Assembly (NCBI GenBank): GCA_016844935.1
Contig: JAERTK010000260.1
Location: 1 to 35,662 of the forward strand
DNA from: Desulfobacteraceae bacterium
GTDB taxonomy: Bacteria > Desulfobacterota > DSM-4660 > Desulfatiglandales > Desulfatiglandaceae
DNA length: 35,662 bases
Direction of reading: 5' to 3'
The notes under the pieces are model-generated. The model was not told the DNA's origin, made no database searches, and worked only from the letters and a program-made list of their open reading frames with translations. This document shows, piece by piece, positions 6,054-13,849 of the stretch. The position numbers and the translations under genes are program-made. Each line of letters opens with the position of its first letter. Position 1 is the first letter of the stretch.

Positions 6054-8222
6054 CTAAACGGTCAATTTGGGTGGCGTAATCTCCACATGACGTCTGGCTG
6101 CGGTCTCCCTGGCGCACTCCAAACAGAGTACGTCTTTCCGGCTTTTGGGGCTTATCCCCCGTATCCTCCGGGTAATATAATCGTGATACCGTTCCGGTCC
6201 GATGACCTTACTGCAAACCCTGCAACGCTCAACCTTCAGCCGATTTAGAATGGTCCCGCAAAGGTTCAGGATCCGGTCCTGCCCTAGATCCACCATGGAA
6301 ATAGCCTCCGTGGGACAGTTGGCCGAACAGGCACCGCACAAGATACAGCGTTCCGCGGTGACCCTGAAATCGGTGGGATCCCGGTGATCGAAATCCAGAT
6401 ACCCCAATTGTAAAGCGTCAATACCCATTTTGTTGCGGCAAACATCCACACAGGTACCACAACGGATGCACACATCGCATCGAAGGCATCGTCTCGCTTC
6501 CTCCCTGACGGCGTTTTCCGCATATCCCAGTTCCACCTGTTGAAAGGTCACCCGTCGTCTTTCATCATTGAGCATGGGCATCTGCGGCCGTTGCAGCATC
6601 ATCTTGGTGGAAGCCGGCACTTCAATGAAGTCAACCCGGTCCCTGCGCACCGGTACCGTCCGCATTTTAGGCTGGGGTATTCCCGAAAGATACCGATCAA
6701 TGGCATCCGCCGCACGCTTTCCGCCGCCGATGGCCTCAACCACCGTGGCAGGCCCCAACACCGCATCGCCTGCCGCAAATACACCCGGCATGGTGGTTTC
6801 CATGCTGATGGTGTCTGTTTTAACCGTATCCCGCCGGGTCCACGTCAACTTATCCAGAGATTCAAAACCCCTGGGATCAACCCGCTGGCCGATGGATGAA
6901 ATCACCGCGTCCACCGACAGTTCAAAATCGCTGTTCAGAATGGGGACCGGCCGTCTTCGGCCACTCTGGTCCTCCGGGCCCAATTCGGTTCTGACACACT
7001 TGAGAGACGTGACCTTTCCACCCTCACCGATGATTTCCATTGGGACCGTCAGAAAAGAGAACCCGACCCGCTCCTCCTCGGCCTGCTCCACCTCTTCTTC
7101 ATTGGCAGGCATGTCAGAACGGGACCTGCGGTAGATAATGGTCACCTCTTGGCAGCCCAGCCTCAGTGATGTTCTGGCGGCATCAATGGCCGTATTGCCT
7201 CCGCCTAAGATGGCGATCCGACGGCCCGGTTTTCGCCTGTCCCCCAGAGCAACACGCCTGAGATAGGAAATAGCATCGATCACCTGAGGATATTGGTCCT
7301 CGCCTTTGATTCCCAGCTTGTGTGAATCGTGCGCACCGATGGCGATAAGGAAGGCCTCAAACCCTTCGGCTTTCAGCTGATCAAAATGCACATCCTTTCC
7401 AAACCGGGTATTGAGCCGGAATTCAACCCCCAGCTCTTCGATCATGGAGACTTCCCGGTCAATCACCTCTCTGGGAAGACGATACCTGGGAATCCCCACC
7501 ATCATCATGCCCCCGGCCATGGGGAGGGCATCCAACACCGTGACCCCATACCCTTTAAGTGCCAGGAAAAAGGCCGCACTCAACCCCGCCGGTCCGGCGC
7601 CGATGATGCAGACTTTCCGGCCTTTTAGAGGGGCCTTTTCAGGATTTGTGTAAAGTCCGTCCGACATGGCCCGTTCAGCGGCAAACCCTTTTAGGTATTT
7701 GATGGAGATGGGTTTATCGATCCGACCCCGGACACACATGAACTCACAGGGGTTGGTGCAGATCAGACCGCACACCCACGGGAAAGGATTGTCTTTTCGG
7801 ATCAGCGCGATGGCCTCGGCATCGCGCCCCTGGCCAATCAACGTCACATAGCTTGGCACATCAATACCGGCAGGGCACGCCATCTGACAGGGGGACGGGA
7901 TCAACCGGGCACAGTCCGTCACAGGGCAGATCAGGGTATCCAGATGGCTTTTGAAAATTTCACGGTGTTCTAACAGAACGGAAACCAGCATGGCCCCCGT
8001 CTTTCTACAGGATTCATCGGGGCCCTCTGTTTCAAGGGCTGACGCCAGGGTCTCCATGGTGGGGATGTGATCCGGGCCGCCCCTGCCGGAAGCCACATCT
8101 TCCATGAGTTTCAATATTTCTTCGGCCCGCTGACGGCATCTGGCGTGCTTAAGACGGCCGCCGGTAATGATTTCGGAAAGCTTTTCAATGGTATCGGCAA
8201 CAGGGCAGATCGGCTTTGCCAT
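6054..8222 (-). CDS. GltD-like NAD(P)H flavoprotein with NuoF-like N-terminus and ferredoxin C-terminus
   Basis: The protein has 722 residues. Domains in order: residues 1-100 resemble the helical Fe-S end of NuoF (GRLKHARCRQRAEEIL ... ESC ... HL) but keep only about two of its four Cys; a GltD-type Fer4_20 domain (CPAGIDVPSY, NPFPWVCGLICTNPCEFMC); an FAD fold (IIGAGPAGLSAA near 208); an NAD(P)H fold (ILGGGNTAIDAA with a following YRRSR that favours NADPH); FAD-closing motif GVFAAGDAVLGPATVVEA; a Cys-rich ferredoxin part (CLRCDVCIRCGTCVDVC, CILCGACSANCP); and a CRVC...CLEC tail. SfrB/StnB-type subunits are similar in plan. It likely moves electrons between NAD(P)H and the molybdo-subunit via the ferredoxin subunits. 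It has no signal peptide or membrane segment. Confidence 0.9.
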   Translation of the reverse strand: MAKPICPVADTIEKLSEIITGGRLKHARCRQRAEEILKLMEDVASGRGGPDHIPTMETLASALETEGPDESCRKTGAMLVSVLLEHREIFKSHLDTLICPVTDCARLIPSPCQMACPAGIDVPSYVTLIGQGRDAEAIALIRKDNPFPWVCGLICTNPCEFMCVRGRIDKPISIKYLKGFAAERAMSDGLYTNPEKAPLKGRKVCIIGAGPAGLSAAFFLALKGYGVTVLDALPMAGGMMMVGIPRYRLPREVIDREVSMIEELGVEFRLNTRFGKDVHFDQLKAEGFEAFLIAIGAHDSHKLGIKGEDQYPQVIDAISYLRRVALGDRRKPGRRIAILGGGNTAIDAARTSLRLGCQEVTIIYRRSRSDMPANEEEVEQAEEERVGFSFLTVPMEIIGEGGKVTSLKCVRTELGPEDQSGRRRPVPILNSDFELSVDAVISSIGQRVDPRGFESLDKLTWTRRDTVKTDTISMETTMPGVFAAGDAVLGPATVVEAIGGGKRAADAIDRYLSGIPQPKMRTVPVRRDRVDFIEVPASTKMMLQRPQMPMLNDERRRVTFQQVELGYAENAVREEARRCLRCDVCIRCGTCVDVCRNKMGIDALQLGYLDFDHRDPTDFRVTAERCILCGACSANCPTEAISMVDLGQDRILNLCGTILNRLKVERCRVCSKVIGPERYHDYITRRIRGISPKSRKDVLCLECARETAARRHVEITPPKLTV

Positions 8223-8271
8223 AATGGTTCACCTCAGTGCATTCCCCCGCGGAACATGTGAAAAAAGCATT

Positions 8272-8299
8272 CCGCAATGCGAAATCCACAATCCACAAT
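8272..8299. repeat. Degenerate heptanucleotide array
   Basis: Four back-to-back 7-mers ending in AAT: CCGCAAT, GCGAAAT, CCACAAT, CCACAAT. The array fills most of the gap between the ferredoxin and flavoprotein genes, inside an operon, and does not cover the flavoprotein ribosome-binding site. Confidence 0.6.
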
Positions 8300-8301
8300 T
8301 G

Positions 8302-8802
8302 TTAAAGGGATGCCGTTGTCCTGGCATGGCGCTGCCGCCTGACGGCCGGAATGTCATTGGCAATTCCAAAATGGAGGCAGTGGGTGGTGCACACGGTCAC
8401 ACATGCCGGTTTCAAACCCTGGTCGACCCGGTCCATACAATAATCGCATTTCACCACTTTTCCCATCGCTTCACTCCACTGGGGCGCACCCCACGGACAG
8501 GCGGACATGCAGGTTTTACACCCCACACAGATTGAGTGATCCACAAAAACGATGCCGTCTTCGGGCCTCTTCTGCATGGCGCCGGTGGGGCAGGCCGCCA
8601 CGCACCATGGATCTTCGCAGTGAAAACAGGGCATGAACGTATAGGCGGCCCTGGGCAGATTGCCGATAAAGGACGGTCCCACCGCAACAATTTCACAAAG
8701 CCTGGGACCCACCGGCAAATCCTTGTGGCTTTTACAGATCACTTCGCAGCTTCGGCAACCGATACATTTTTTTACATCCTGAAACAGGTAATACTTGCTC
8801 AT
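8302..8802 (-). CDS. Four-cluster ferredoxin subunit of a molybdopterin oxidoreductase (DmsB/PsrB-like)
   Basis: The protein has 166 residues. Four Cys sets read CIGCRSCEVICK, CFHCEDPWCVAACP, CVGCKTCMSACP and CDYCMDRVDQ...CVTVC, the standard pattern for four 4Fe-4S clusters in the electron-transfer subunit of DMSO-reductase-family enzymes. It is shorter than DmsB or PsrB (about 190-205) and lacks a membrane-anchoring tail. The ATG has GGAGGAAG upstream and follows the molybdo-subunit by 29 nt. It should wire the molybdenum subunit to the flavoprotein. No membrane quinol subunit is encoded nearby, which fits a soluble complex. Confidence 0.93.
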   Translation of the reverse strand: MSKYYLFQDVKKCIGCRSCEVICKSHKDLPVGPRLCEIVAVGPSFIGNLPRAAYTFMPCFHCEDPWCVAACPTGAMQKRPEDGIVFVDHSICVGCKTCMSACPWGAPQWSEAMGKVVKCDYCMDRVDQGLKPACVTVCTTHCLHFGIANDIPAVRRQRHARTTASL

Positions 8803-8831
8803 TTGCTTCCTCCGAACGCAACAGTCTCTAT

Positions 8832-10919
8832 TCAGGAAACCGGGTCCACACGGACAAAAGTGTCATGTAAGGCCGGGCTGCCACCGATCATATCAGAGAT
8901 ATTGTTCATCAACAGGCTGTCGTTCATACCCTTTTCAAAGGACCGTCTCGCCGATTGCGCCTGATGCCCATACCCGTGAAGCATGAAAACCGCTTCCGGG
9001 TGAATGAGATCCGTGGCATAGGCCCTCATGGTCCCTTCCCCGTAGTCGGATGAAACCTTCACCCGGGCACCGTCTCCGATCCCCATCCGCCCGGCACTTT
9101 CAGCATTGATCCAGAGCCTGTTTTCCGGCACAATCTCGTTTAAATAGGGGTTGTTCTGGGTGGACACATGGGTATGTTGAGCACAACGACCGATGGTGAG
9201 CCTGAACCGGTTTTCAGGGGGCGGTGCCACCGGCTCATATTCGGGAAAAGACTTAAAGCCCACATCTTCAAGCAGTGACGAAACGAATTCAATCTTGCCA
9301 GAGGGGGTTTTGAACGGAATCCCGTCATTACGATCCCAGAATATCTGCTGATCCCCATAGGCCACAAACCCTTTGGGATCAAAATCCTCCATGGAGAATC
9401 CGGTTCCCTCCAATTGCCAGCGCACCAGCTCTTCCATGTTTTCGTAGGGGAAGAACTGCCCCAGATCCATCCGTTCAGCGATCTGTTTCAATATCATGGC
9501 CCCGGGCCGGGTATCATAGCGGGGCGTCGTGGCCTGGCGTCTTAAAAACATCTGGGGCTTCAGGCCATTGGCCTGCTGAACGCAATCGGTGCGCTCCAGA
9601 TAAATGGATTCGGGGAGTATCACGTCGGAGTACCAGGCGATATCACTGTGGTTGATGTCGATGGTTACAATCAGATCCAGCTTATCCAGAGCTTTGCGCG
9701 TATTATGGGTATCCGGGATGGACATGAGCGGCTCAAAACGAAAAACGAACAGGCTCTTGATGGGATAGGGGTCATCGTTCAAAATGGCCCCGGGAAGCAT
9801 CTGGGCAACGCCATGATTTGTATCCGGAAGGGGGAATTCAGGGGTGCCCGCTTTGTCAAAACGGGGTGCCTTGATCTCCGGAAAAGTCTGTTCGGTCAAT
9901 TTTCTGGCCGGTTTCCCGCCAACCAGGCCCGGGCCCTTCTTGAAGAAAAGACCGCCTTTGGCTTCCACACTCCCCATGAGGGCGTTGAGGATGAAAATGG
10001 AGCGGCGCATGTAAATTTCATTGGTATGGCTGGCGCCGCGATAACCGTAATGGAAAATGACTGAGGGCTTTTCCCGGCTGATTTCACGGACCATATCCAC
10101 CAGCTCCGCGGCGGGGATACCGGTTTCCGTTTCAGCCCACTTTGGGGTAAAGGGCTGAACAAAATCCCTGAGTTCCCCAAGACCGGTGGTCCAGCGGTTC
10201 ACATAGGTTTCATCGAACAGCCTTTCTTTAAGGATAATGTGAATCAGCGCATAATTAAGCGCCAGATCCGTTCCGGGCCTGATCATCCAGTATCGATCGG
10301 CTTTCGTTGCCGTCACGGTCACCCGGGGGTCGATATAGGTGAGTTTGGCGCCGTTTTCCAGGGCCTCGCTGAAAGCGTTGGCGCCCTTCACCTCAAGGGA
10401 CTCAAAAAAATTCCGGCCATACAACACCATGTGACGGGTATTCTTGTAATCAACACCGATCTGAGCATCATTGTAACCGAAGAGAGACCTGGCGGCAGTA
10501 TTCACCGACCCTTTGCAGAGGGCATCGTGGGTAAAATGATTGGGGGAACCCAGCGCCTTCATGAAGGTTTTACTCACATGTGTGGCCAAATGGGTCCGCT
10601 CTCCCATTGCAACGCTTTCAGGCCCATGGGCCGCAACAATCGCCTTTAGTTTTTCCGCCACATGGTCCAGGGCCTCATCCCAGGTGGCCTTGCGGAACTG
10701 GCCCGATCCACGGGGGCCTGTCCGGATCATGGGGGACTGGAGCCGCTGATGGTCATTGAGCAGAGCGATCCCCGCAGCCCCTTTGGGACAGAGGCTCCCC
10801 TCCATTCCCGCCACATGGGGATTCCCTTCGATCCATTTCACCTGGTCATCCTTCACCAGAACCCGGATGGGGCAACGGACCGAACACATAAAGCACAAAC
10901 TAAAGATTTCTTTTTCCAT
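8832..10919 (-). CDS. Molybdopterin oxidoreductase catalytic subunit, PsrA/PhsA-like, without Tat signal
   Basis: The protein has 695 residues, normal for short DMSO-reductase-family catalytic subunits. An N-terminal 4Fe-4S motif (Cys9, 12, 16 and 44) is followed by bis-MGD binding segments (GSLCPKGAAG, MVLYGRN, HTHVSTQNNPYL). Cys135 in HDALCKGSVN sits where the protein ligand to Mo/W is expected, as in polysulfide/thiosulfate reductases and Cys-type formate dehydrogenases. The protein starts directly at the cluster domain with no twin-arginine signal, so it should stay in the cytoplasm, unlike classic PsrA/PhsA. It is first in the redox operon, with GAGGAGAGGAG before the ATG. The substrate (sulfur species, formate, or an organic compound) cannot be told from sequence. 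Confidence 0.9.
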   Translation of the reverse strand: MEKEIFSLCFMCSVRCPIRVLVKDDQVKWIEGNPHVAGMEGSLCPKGAAGIALLNDHQRLQSPMIRTGPRGSGQFRKATWDEALDHVAEKLKAIVAAHGPESVAMGERTHLATHVSKTFMKALGSPNHFTHDALCKGSVNTAARSLFGYNDAQIGVDYKNTRHMVLYGRNFFESLEVKGANAFSEALENGAKLTYIDPRVTVTATKADRYWMIRPGTDLALNYALIHIILKERLFDETYVNRWTTGLGELRDFVQPFTPKWAETETGIPAAELVDMVREISREKPSVIFHYGYRGASHTNEIYMRRSIFILNALMGSVEAKGGLFFKKGPGLVGGKPARKLTEQTFPEIKAPRFDKAGTPEFPLPDTNHGVAQMLPGAILNDDPYPIKSLFVFRFEPLMSIPDTHNTRKALDKLDLIVTIDINHSDIAWYSDVILPESIYLERTDCVQQANGLKPQMFLRRQATTPRYDTRPGAMILKQIAERMDLGQFFPYENMEELVRWQLEGTGFSMEDFDPKGFVAYGDQQIFWDRNDGIPFKTPSGKIEFVSSLLEDVGFKSFPEYEPVAPPPENRFRLTIGRCAQHTHVSTQNNPYLNEIVPENRLWINAESAGRMGIGDGARVKVSSDYGEGTMRAYATDLIHPEAVFMLHGYGHQAQSARRSFEKGMNDSLLMNNISDMIGGSPALHDTFVRVDPVS

Positions 10920-10942
10920 GAACTCCTCTCCTCAGGCGCCAG

Positions 10943-10973
10943 AAAAAAAGCCCGTCCTGACCCAGGGCGGGCT
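10943..10973 (-). terminator. Intrinsic terminator just upstream of the molybdoenzyme operon
   Basis: On the minus strand an 11-bp stem (arms 963-973 and 949-959 of the 10 kb block; AGCCCGCCCTG with CAGGACGGGCT, one G-U) closes a 3-nt loop and is followed by seven Ts. Its end lies about 24 nt before the operon ATG, leaving no room for a promoter downstream. It is either an attenuator in the operon leader or the end of a separate small RNA, with the operon read by read-through. Confidence 0.85.
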
Positions 10974-11097
10974 TCTATCCAATATGTTACGTTGGGATAA
11001 TAATAGGGTTTTTAAAGGCTTTCAACACGACCTTCCCAGGTTCACAGTTGGCAATTAACAGACTATCCCAGAGCTTCGGCATCCAAAAAAAACGACA
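10943..11097 (-). ncRNA. Candidate structured leader or small RNA (about 155 nt)
   Basis: The segment is bounded by a promoter-like sequence (11104-11131) and a strong terminator. TGGGATA near its 5' part (11064-11070) can pair with TATCCCA near the 3' part (10993-10999), closing a long irregular hairpin with a small ACCT/AGGT hairpin inside. A 32-codon open frame (ATG near 11080) also exists but has no ribosome-binding site. I could not match it to a known family; 6S RNA and molybdenum-cofactor riboswitches were considered and not confirmed. Confidence 0.35.
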
Positions 11098-11103
11098 TAC
11101 GGG

Positions 11104-11131
11104 ATCATATCGGATTTTTCGAATTGTGCAA
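11104..11131 (-). promoter_or_regulatory. Candidate promoter for the leader RNA / redox operon
   Basis: TTGCAC and TATGAT separated by 16 nt on the minus strand, downstream of the NifU-like gene's stop. The -10 box is close to consensus and the -35 box is poor. Predicted start near 11097. Confidence 0.4.
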
Positions 11132-11194
11132 GCTTTTTCATTTTCTGAAAACAGACAGGCACGCCCTCTGGAAGTTGCAGCCTTCCTGTGATTT

Positions 11195-11635
11195 CTATTT
11201 GGAGCCGGAAGTCGTTTTTATCATATAATTGCTGAGCGCCTCCTGGAGGGTCTCCCCCGCCAGGAAAGCGCAATGTTGTTCATTTTCGGGCGCTCCCCCC
11301 ATTTTTTCAAGAATCCGGTCGCCGGTCACATCCAGGAGTTCATCAGGTGTCTTTCCAAAAGCCATCTCCGCAGCAAAGGATCCACAAACGGCGCTGGATC
11401 CACACCCATCCGTCTCAAAGGCCGCCCTTTCGATGCGATCGTTATCAAACTTCAGAAAGATTTCCATGGTATCACCACAGGGGCCGGTTACGCGGGCGTA
11501 TCCGTCAGAATTTGAAAATGCACCCCGGTAAATGGGGTTGAGCATTCTGTCAAAGGCCGCCATCCCATAGCCGTCATTTTTCGGAAGAATCGCCTTCTGG
11601 AGATTTTTCACATCCTCATTCAGATCTTCAGCCAT
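11195..11635 (-). CDS. IscU/NifU-type iron-sulfur scaffold protein (copy 1)
   Basis: The protein has 146 residues. The three IscU-type cysteines are present in context: GPCGDTMEI (with the neighbouring Asp that aids cluster release), DGCGSSAVCGS (with an extra Cys) and HCAFLAGETL. By family, clusters are built on these residues and passed to apo-proteins. It follows the Mrp ATPase gene by 52 nt in the same direction and has AGGA before its ATG, so both are probably one transcript. The second scaffold at 13378 is clearly related but not a near-identical copy, suggesting separate roles. It could serve the Fe-S-rich redox complex transcribed next (inference). Confidence 0.9.
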   Translation of the reverse strand: MAEDLNEDVKNLQKAILPKNDGYGMAAFDRMLNPIYRGAFSNSDGYARVTGPCGDTMEIFLKFDNDRIERAAFETDGCGSSAVCGSFAAEMAFGKTPDELLDVTGDRILEKMGGAPENEQHCAFLAGETLQEALSNYMIKTTSGSK

Positions 11636-11687
11636 TTCAATTATCCTGTTTTTCCCCGGTGCTCCCTTCTTGTGGGGCTACCCGATC

Positions 11688-12554
11688 CTAATGAAGTCCC
11701 TCTTCACTCCCGTGGGCATTCACAATTTGATCCGCCATTTTGTTAAACTCACGGGAGAATGCAATTGATTCGTTTTCAAGTATGGCCAACCCGCCGGCAT
11801 CCCCCTGCATGACCACCTCCGGGTCAAGGGGCAGGCTCCCAAGGAACCTGAGGCTTTCCTTTTTGGCGGTCAACATACCACCATTGGTTTTGAAAAGTTC
11901 GATGCTTTCTCCGCAGTGGGGGCAATTGAGACCGCTCATGTTTTCCACGATCCCTAAGATCTTCATGTTGACCTGGCGACAGAAGCTGATGGATTTCCGA
12001 ACATCCGCCAGCGATACTTCCTGGGGGGTCGTCACAATCAGCGCTTCAGCCCCGGGGATGGTCTGGGCCACGGTCAAAGGTTCGTCGCCCGTACCGGGAG
12101 GGGAGTCAATGATCAGGTAGTCAAGATCATTCCATTCGATGTCGGAAATAAACTGCCGGATAACGCCGATTTTGAGCGGCCCCCGCCAGATGGTGGCGGC
12201 ATCCTTGTTCTCTCCCATGAGGGGTTCAACGGAGATAACCTGCAGGTTGGGAAGGTATTCGATGGGTTTGGCCTTCTCACCATTGGCACCGCTCTGGATG
12301 TTCCCCTTAAGCCCCAGCATACGGGGAATACTGGGACCATGAAGGTCCACATCCATGAGACCGACCTTCTTACCTTTTTTGGCCAGAGCGCCGGCCAGAT
12401 ATGTTGCCACACTGCTCTTACCCACACCACCCTTTCCACTCATTACCAAAATTTTATGTTTGATGCGACCCAGGCTTTGCTCAATCTCCTTGTCCTGCGC
12501 CTGCTGCTGATTGTTCTGGTTGCTCATGGCGCAACCCTGCGTATTGTCTGCCAT
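11688..12554 (-). CDS. Mrp/NBP35-family P-loop ATPase, Fe-S cluster carrier
   Basis: The protein has 288 residues. The deviant Walker A motif GKGGVGKSS lies at about 40-48, followed by DVDLHGPSIPRMLG, the switch DSPPGTGDEP, and a C-terminal CPHC (about 208-211) that holds the bridging cluster in the dimer. The N-terminal DUF59 domain of longer Mrp proteins is absent; a Gln/Asn-rich 25-residue leader replaces it. The ATG at 12554 follows GGAGAGAG by 8 nt. Mrp proteins transfer Fe-S clusters, and in sulfate reducers related proteins occur with or are fused to the Mo/Cu-binding orange protein family (MrpORP), which matches the NifX/ORP-like genes here. A promoter-like sequence precedes it, so it may be transcribed partly on its own. 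Confidence 0.94.
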   Translation of the reverse strand: MADNTQGCAMSNQNNQQQAQDKEIEQSLGRIKHKILVMSGKGGVGKSSVATYLAGALAKKGKKVGLMDVDLHGPSIPRMLGLKGNIQSGANGEKAKPIEYLPNLQVISVEPLMGENKDAATIWRGPLKIGVIRQFISDIEWNDLDYLIIDSPPGTGDEPLTVAQTIPGAEALIVTTPQEVSLADVRKSISFCRQVNMKILGIVENMSGLNCPHCGESIELFKTNGGMLTAKKESLRFLGSLPLDPEVVMQGDAGGLAILENESIAFSREFNKMADQIVNAHGSEEGLH

Positions 12555-12622
12555 TATAAACTCTCTCCTTTACCGGAAAAACCGGCGCGATTTTTGTGTA
12601 TATCTGCCCTTAAAACACGCTT

Positions 12623-12650
12623 TTAATAGGCATCATTCTTGAAAAGTCAA
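12623..12650 (-). promoter_or_regulatory. Candidate sigma70 promoter of the mrp gene
   Basis: TTGACT and TATTAA with a 16-nt spacer on the minus strand, about 70 nt before the mrp ATG, in a 194-nt gap that otherwise holds nothing recognisable. Confidence 0.45.
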
Positions 12651-12748
12651 GTGCCGGACATTTGGGAAGAGGTGTGGCCGGACAACCGTTCAGGGACCGA
12701 AAACAGATCAGTCCCGTAACGCATCGTAACAGGTGAAATGAGTTACAA

Positions 12749-12994
12749 TCAGGAATGGCCGCAACAACTGCCCGGGCCCGCACAACCGGAAGGAGGCCCG
12801 CCTGCGCCGCAGCATCTGTCGCCCGTGTTTTCAGGGAACCTCCCGGAGGGACTGACAGGCGCATGGGCCGACAGCAGTTTCTTGAGATTCTTGCTGCCGC
12901 AGCTGCCGCAGGCAACCAGGTCGGTTTCGCTGCTTGCCATCAGTATTTCCGTATTCTGACCGCAATCCAGACACTCAAACTCAAAAATCGGCAT
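12749..12994 (-). CDS. FmdB-type zinc ribbon protein with Cys-rich tail
   Basis: The protein has 81 residues. The N-terminal half is a typical FmdB/CxxC_CXXC_SSSS ribbon: MPIFEFECLDCG, then CGSCGSKNLKKLL, giving four metal-binding Cys. The C-terminal 25 residues are rich in Cys, Gly and Pro (RCCGAGG...GCAGPGSCCGHS), giving a second potential metal site. The family is named after a gene in a formamidase operon but its role is poorly defined. It lies 15 nt after the NifX-like gene at 13010 with AGGGGAGG before the ATG, so it is part of the metallocluster cassette. Confidence 0.88.
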   Translation of the reverse strand: MPIFEFECLDCGQNTEILMASSETDLVACGSCGSKNLKKLLSAHAPVSPSGRFPENTGDRCCGAGGPPSGCAGPGSCCGHS

Positions 12995-13009
12995 GGTTTC
13001 TACCTCCCC

Positions 13010-13369
13010 TTACCATTGGCCCTCAACGTTTGCATCTTCCGCCAGGGGCATTTTCCCCGCCCCGTAGGCGGCCACAGCTTCACGCACCGTCCCCGTCGCA
13101 TCGTTGGCCACGCCAATTTTAGCGGCTTTCATGGCCTTGAAGGCGTTGGGACCGCAATACCCGGTCAACAGAACGTCCGCGCCCTTCTCACTCACCATTT
13201 TGGCCGCCTGGATGCCCGCACCTTTAAAGGCATTCACATTCTCTTGATTGCCCAGCACATCAAATGAAAGGGTCTCCGAATCCACCACCAGAATGTAGGC
13301 AGCCCTGCCGAATCGCGGATCCACCTCGGAATCCATGGTCTTCCCTTTGGATGTTACAGCGATTTTCAT
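13010..13369 (-). CDS. NifX/NifB-C/ORP-like (dinitrogenase iron-molybdenum cofactor family) protein, copy 1
   Basis: The protein has 119 residues. The family fold is recognisable by MKIAVTSKG at the start, DPRFGRAAYILVVD, the nucleotide-like loop GAGIQAAKMVSEKGADVLLTGYCGPNAF and the AVAAYGAGKM ending. The family binds iron-molybdenum or copper-molybdenum clusters (NifX, NafY, orange protein) or acts with Mrp in Fe-S handling. A single Cys lies in GYCGPNAF. No nitrogenase structural gene is in the window. GGAGG follows directly on the stop of the upstream NifU-like gene, so the two are translated from one message. Confidence 0.92.
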   Translation of the reverse strand: MKIAVTSKGKTMDSEVDPRFGRAAYILVVDSETLSFDVLGNQENVNAFKGAGIQAAKMVSEKGADVLLTGYCGPNAFKAMKAAKIGVANDATGTVREAVAAYGAGKMPLAEDANVEGQW

Positions 13370-13377
13370 GGGACCTC

Positions 13378-13815
13378 CTAGCTCTCGTTGACCACTGCGC
13401 TTTGGTGTTCCTCACGATACCGGGCCACGGCTTTCTGCAGGGTTTTAAGAGCCAGACGGGCACAATGGACTTTCTGGTCCGGCATCTTTTCCAGTTCGCC
13501 GTACAGCTCATCCATAGTCAGCGACTCAGCCTCATCCAGGGTTTTACCTTTGGCAAGTGCCACGGTGGCACTGCCGGAAGCCACCGCGCCGGGACACCCC
13601 ATAACCTGCATTTTGGCATCCTCTATGCGATCGCCCTTAACATTCATGGTGATCTTCATGGTGTCGCCGCAAGGCCCCGTGAGATCCATACAGTGATCGG
13701 CGTCTTCAATAACCCCCAGGTTATTCTGGTTCTGAAAGTATCTAATGGCCTTATCCGCATATCCGGACTCGGAAAGCATACTGTAGACATCGTCTTTGGG
13801 TTTGTCATTTTCCAT
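13378..13815 (-). CDS. IscU/NifU-type iron-sulfur scaffold protein (copy 2)
   Basis: The protein has 145 residues from the ATG at 13815, which has AGGA 8 nt upstream; a start 9 codons earlier lacks a ribosome-binding site. The three canonical cysteines are in GPCGDTMKI, MGCPGAVASGS and HCARLALKTLQ, with Asp after the first. The N-terminus (DDVYSMLSESGYADKAIRYFQNQ) differs from copy 1. As a scaffold it should accept sulfur and iron and hand over a cluster; no cysteine desulfurase gene is in the window, so sulfur must come from elsewhere. It sits between two NifX/ORP-like genes. Confidence 0.92.
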   Translation of the reverse strand: MENDKPKDDVYSMLSESGYADKAIRYFQNQNNLGVIEDADHCMDLTGPCGDTMKITMNVKGDRIEDAKMQVMGCPGAVASGSATVALAKGKTLDEAESLTMDELYGELEKMPDQKVHCARLALKTLQKAVARYREEHQSAVVNES

Positions 13816-13849
13816 AAAAACGATCCTTTGAGCCAATTTCAAAATACCC

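Noticed and set aside
10943..11097. 6S RNA or molybdenum-cofactor riboswitch
   Set aside because: Length, promoter and terminator would fit, but I could not place the conserved core of either family by eye; left as an unassigned leader or small RNA.
11055..11273. 72-codon minus-strand frame downstream of the NifU-like gene
   Set aside because: It starts inside that gene in another frame, lacks a ribosome-binding site and runs into the leader RNA region.
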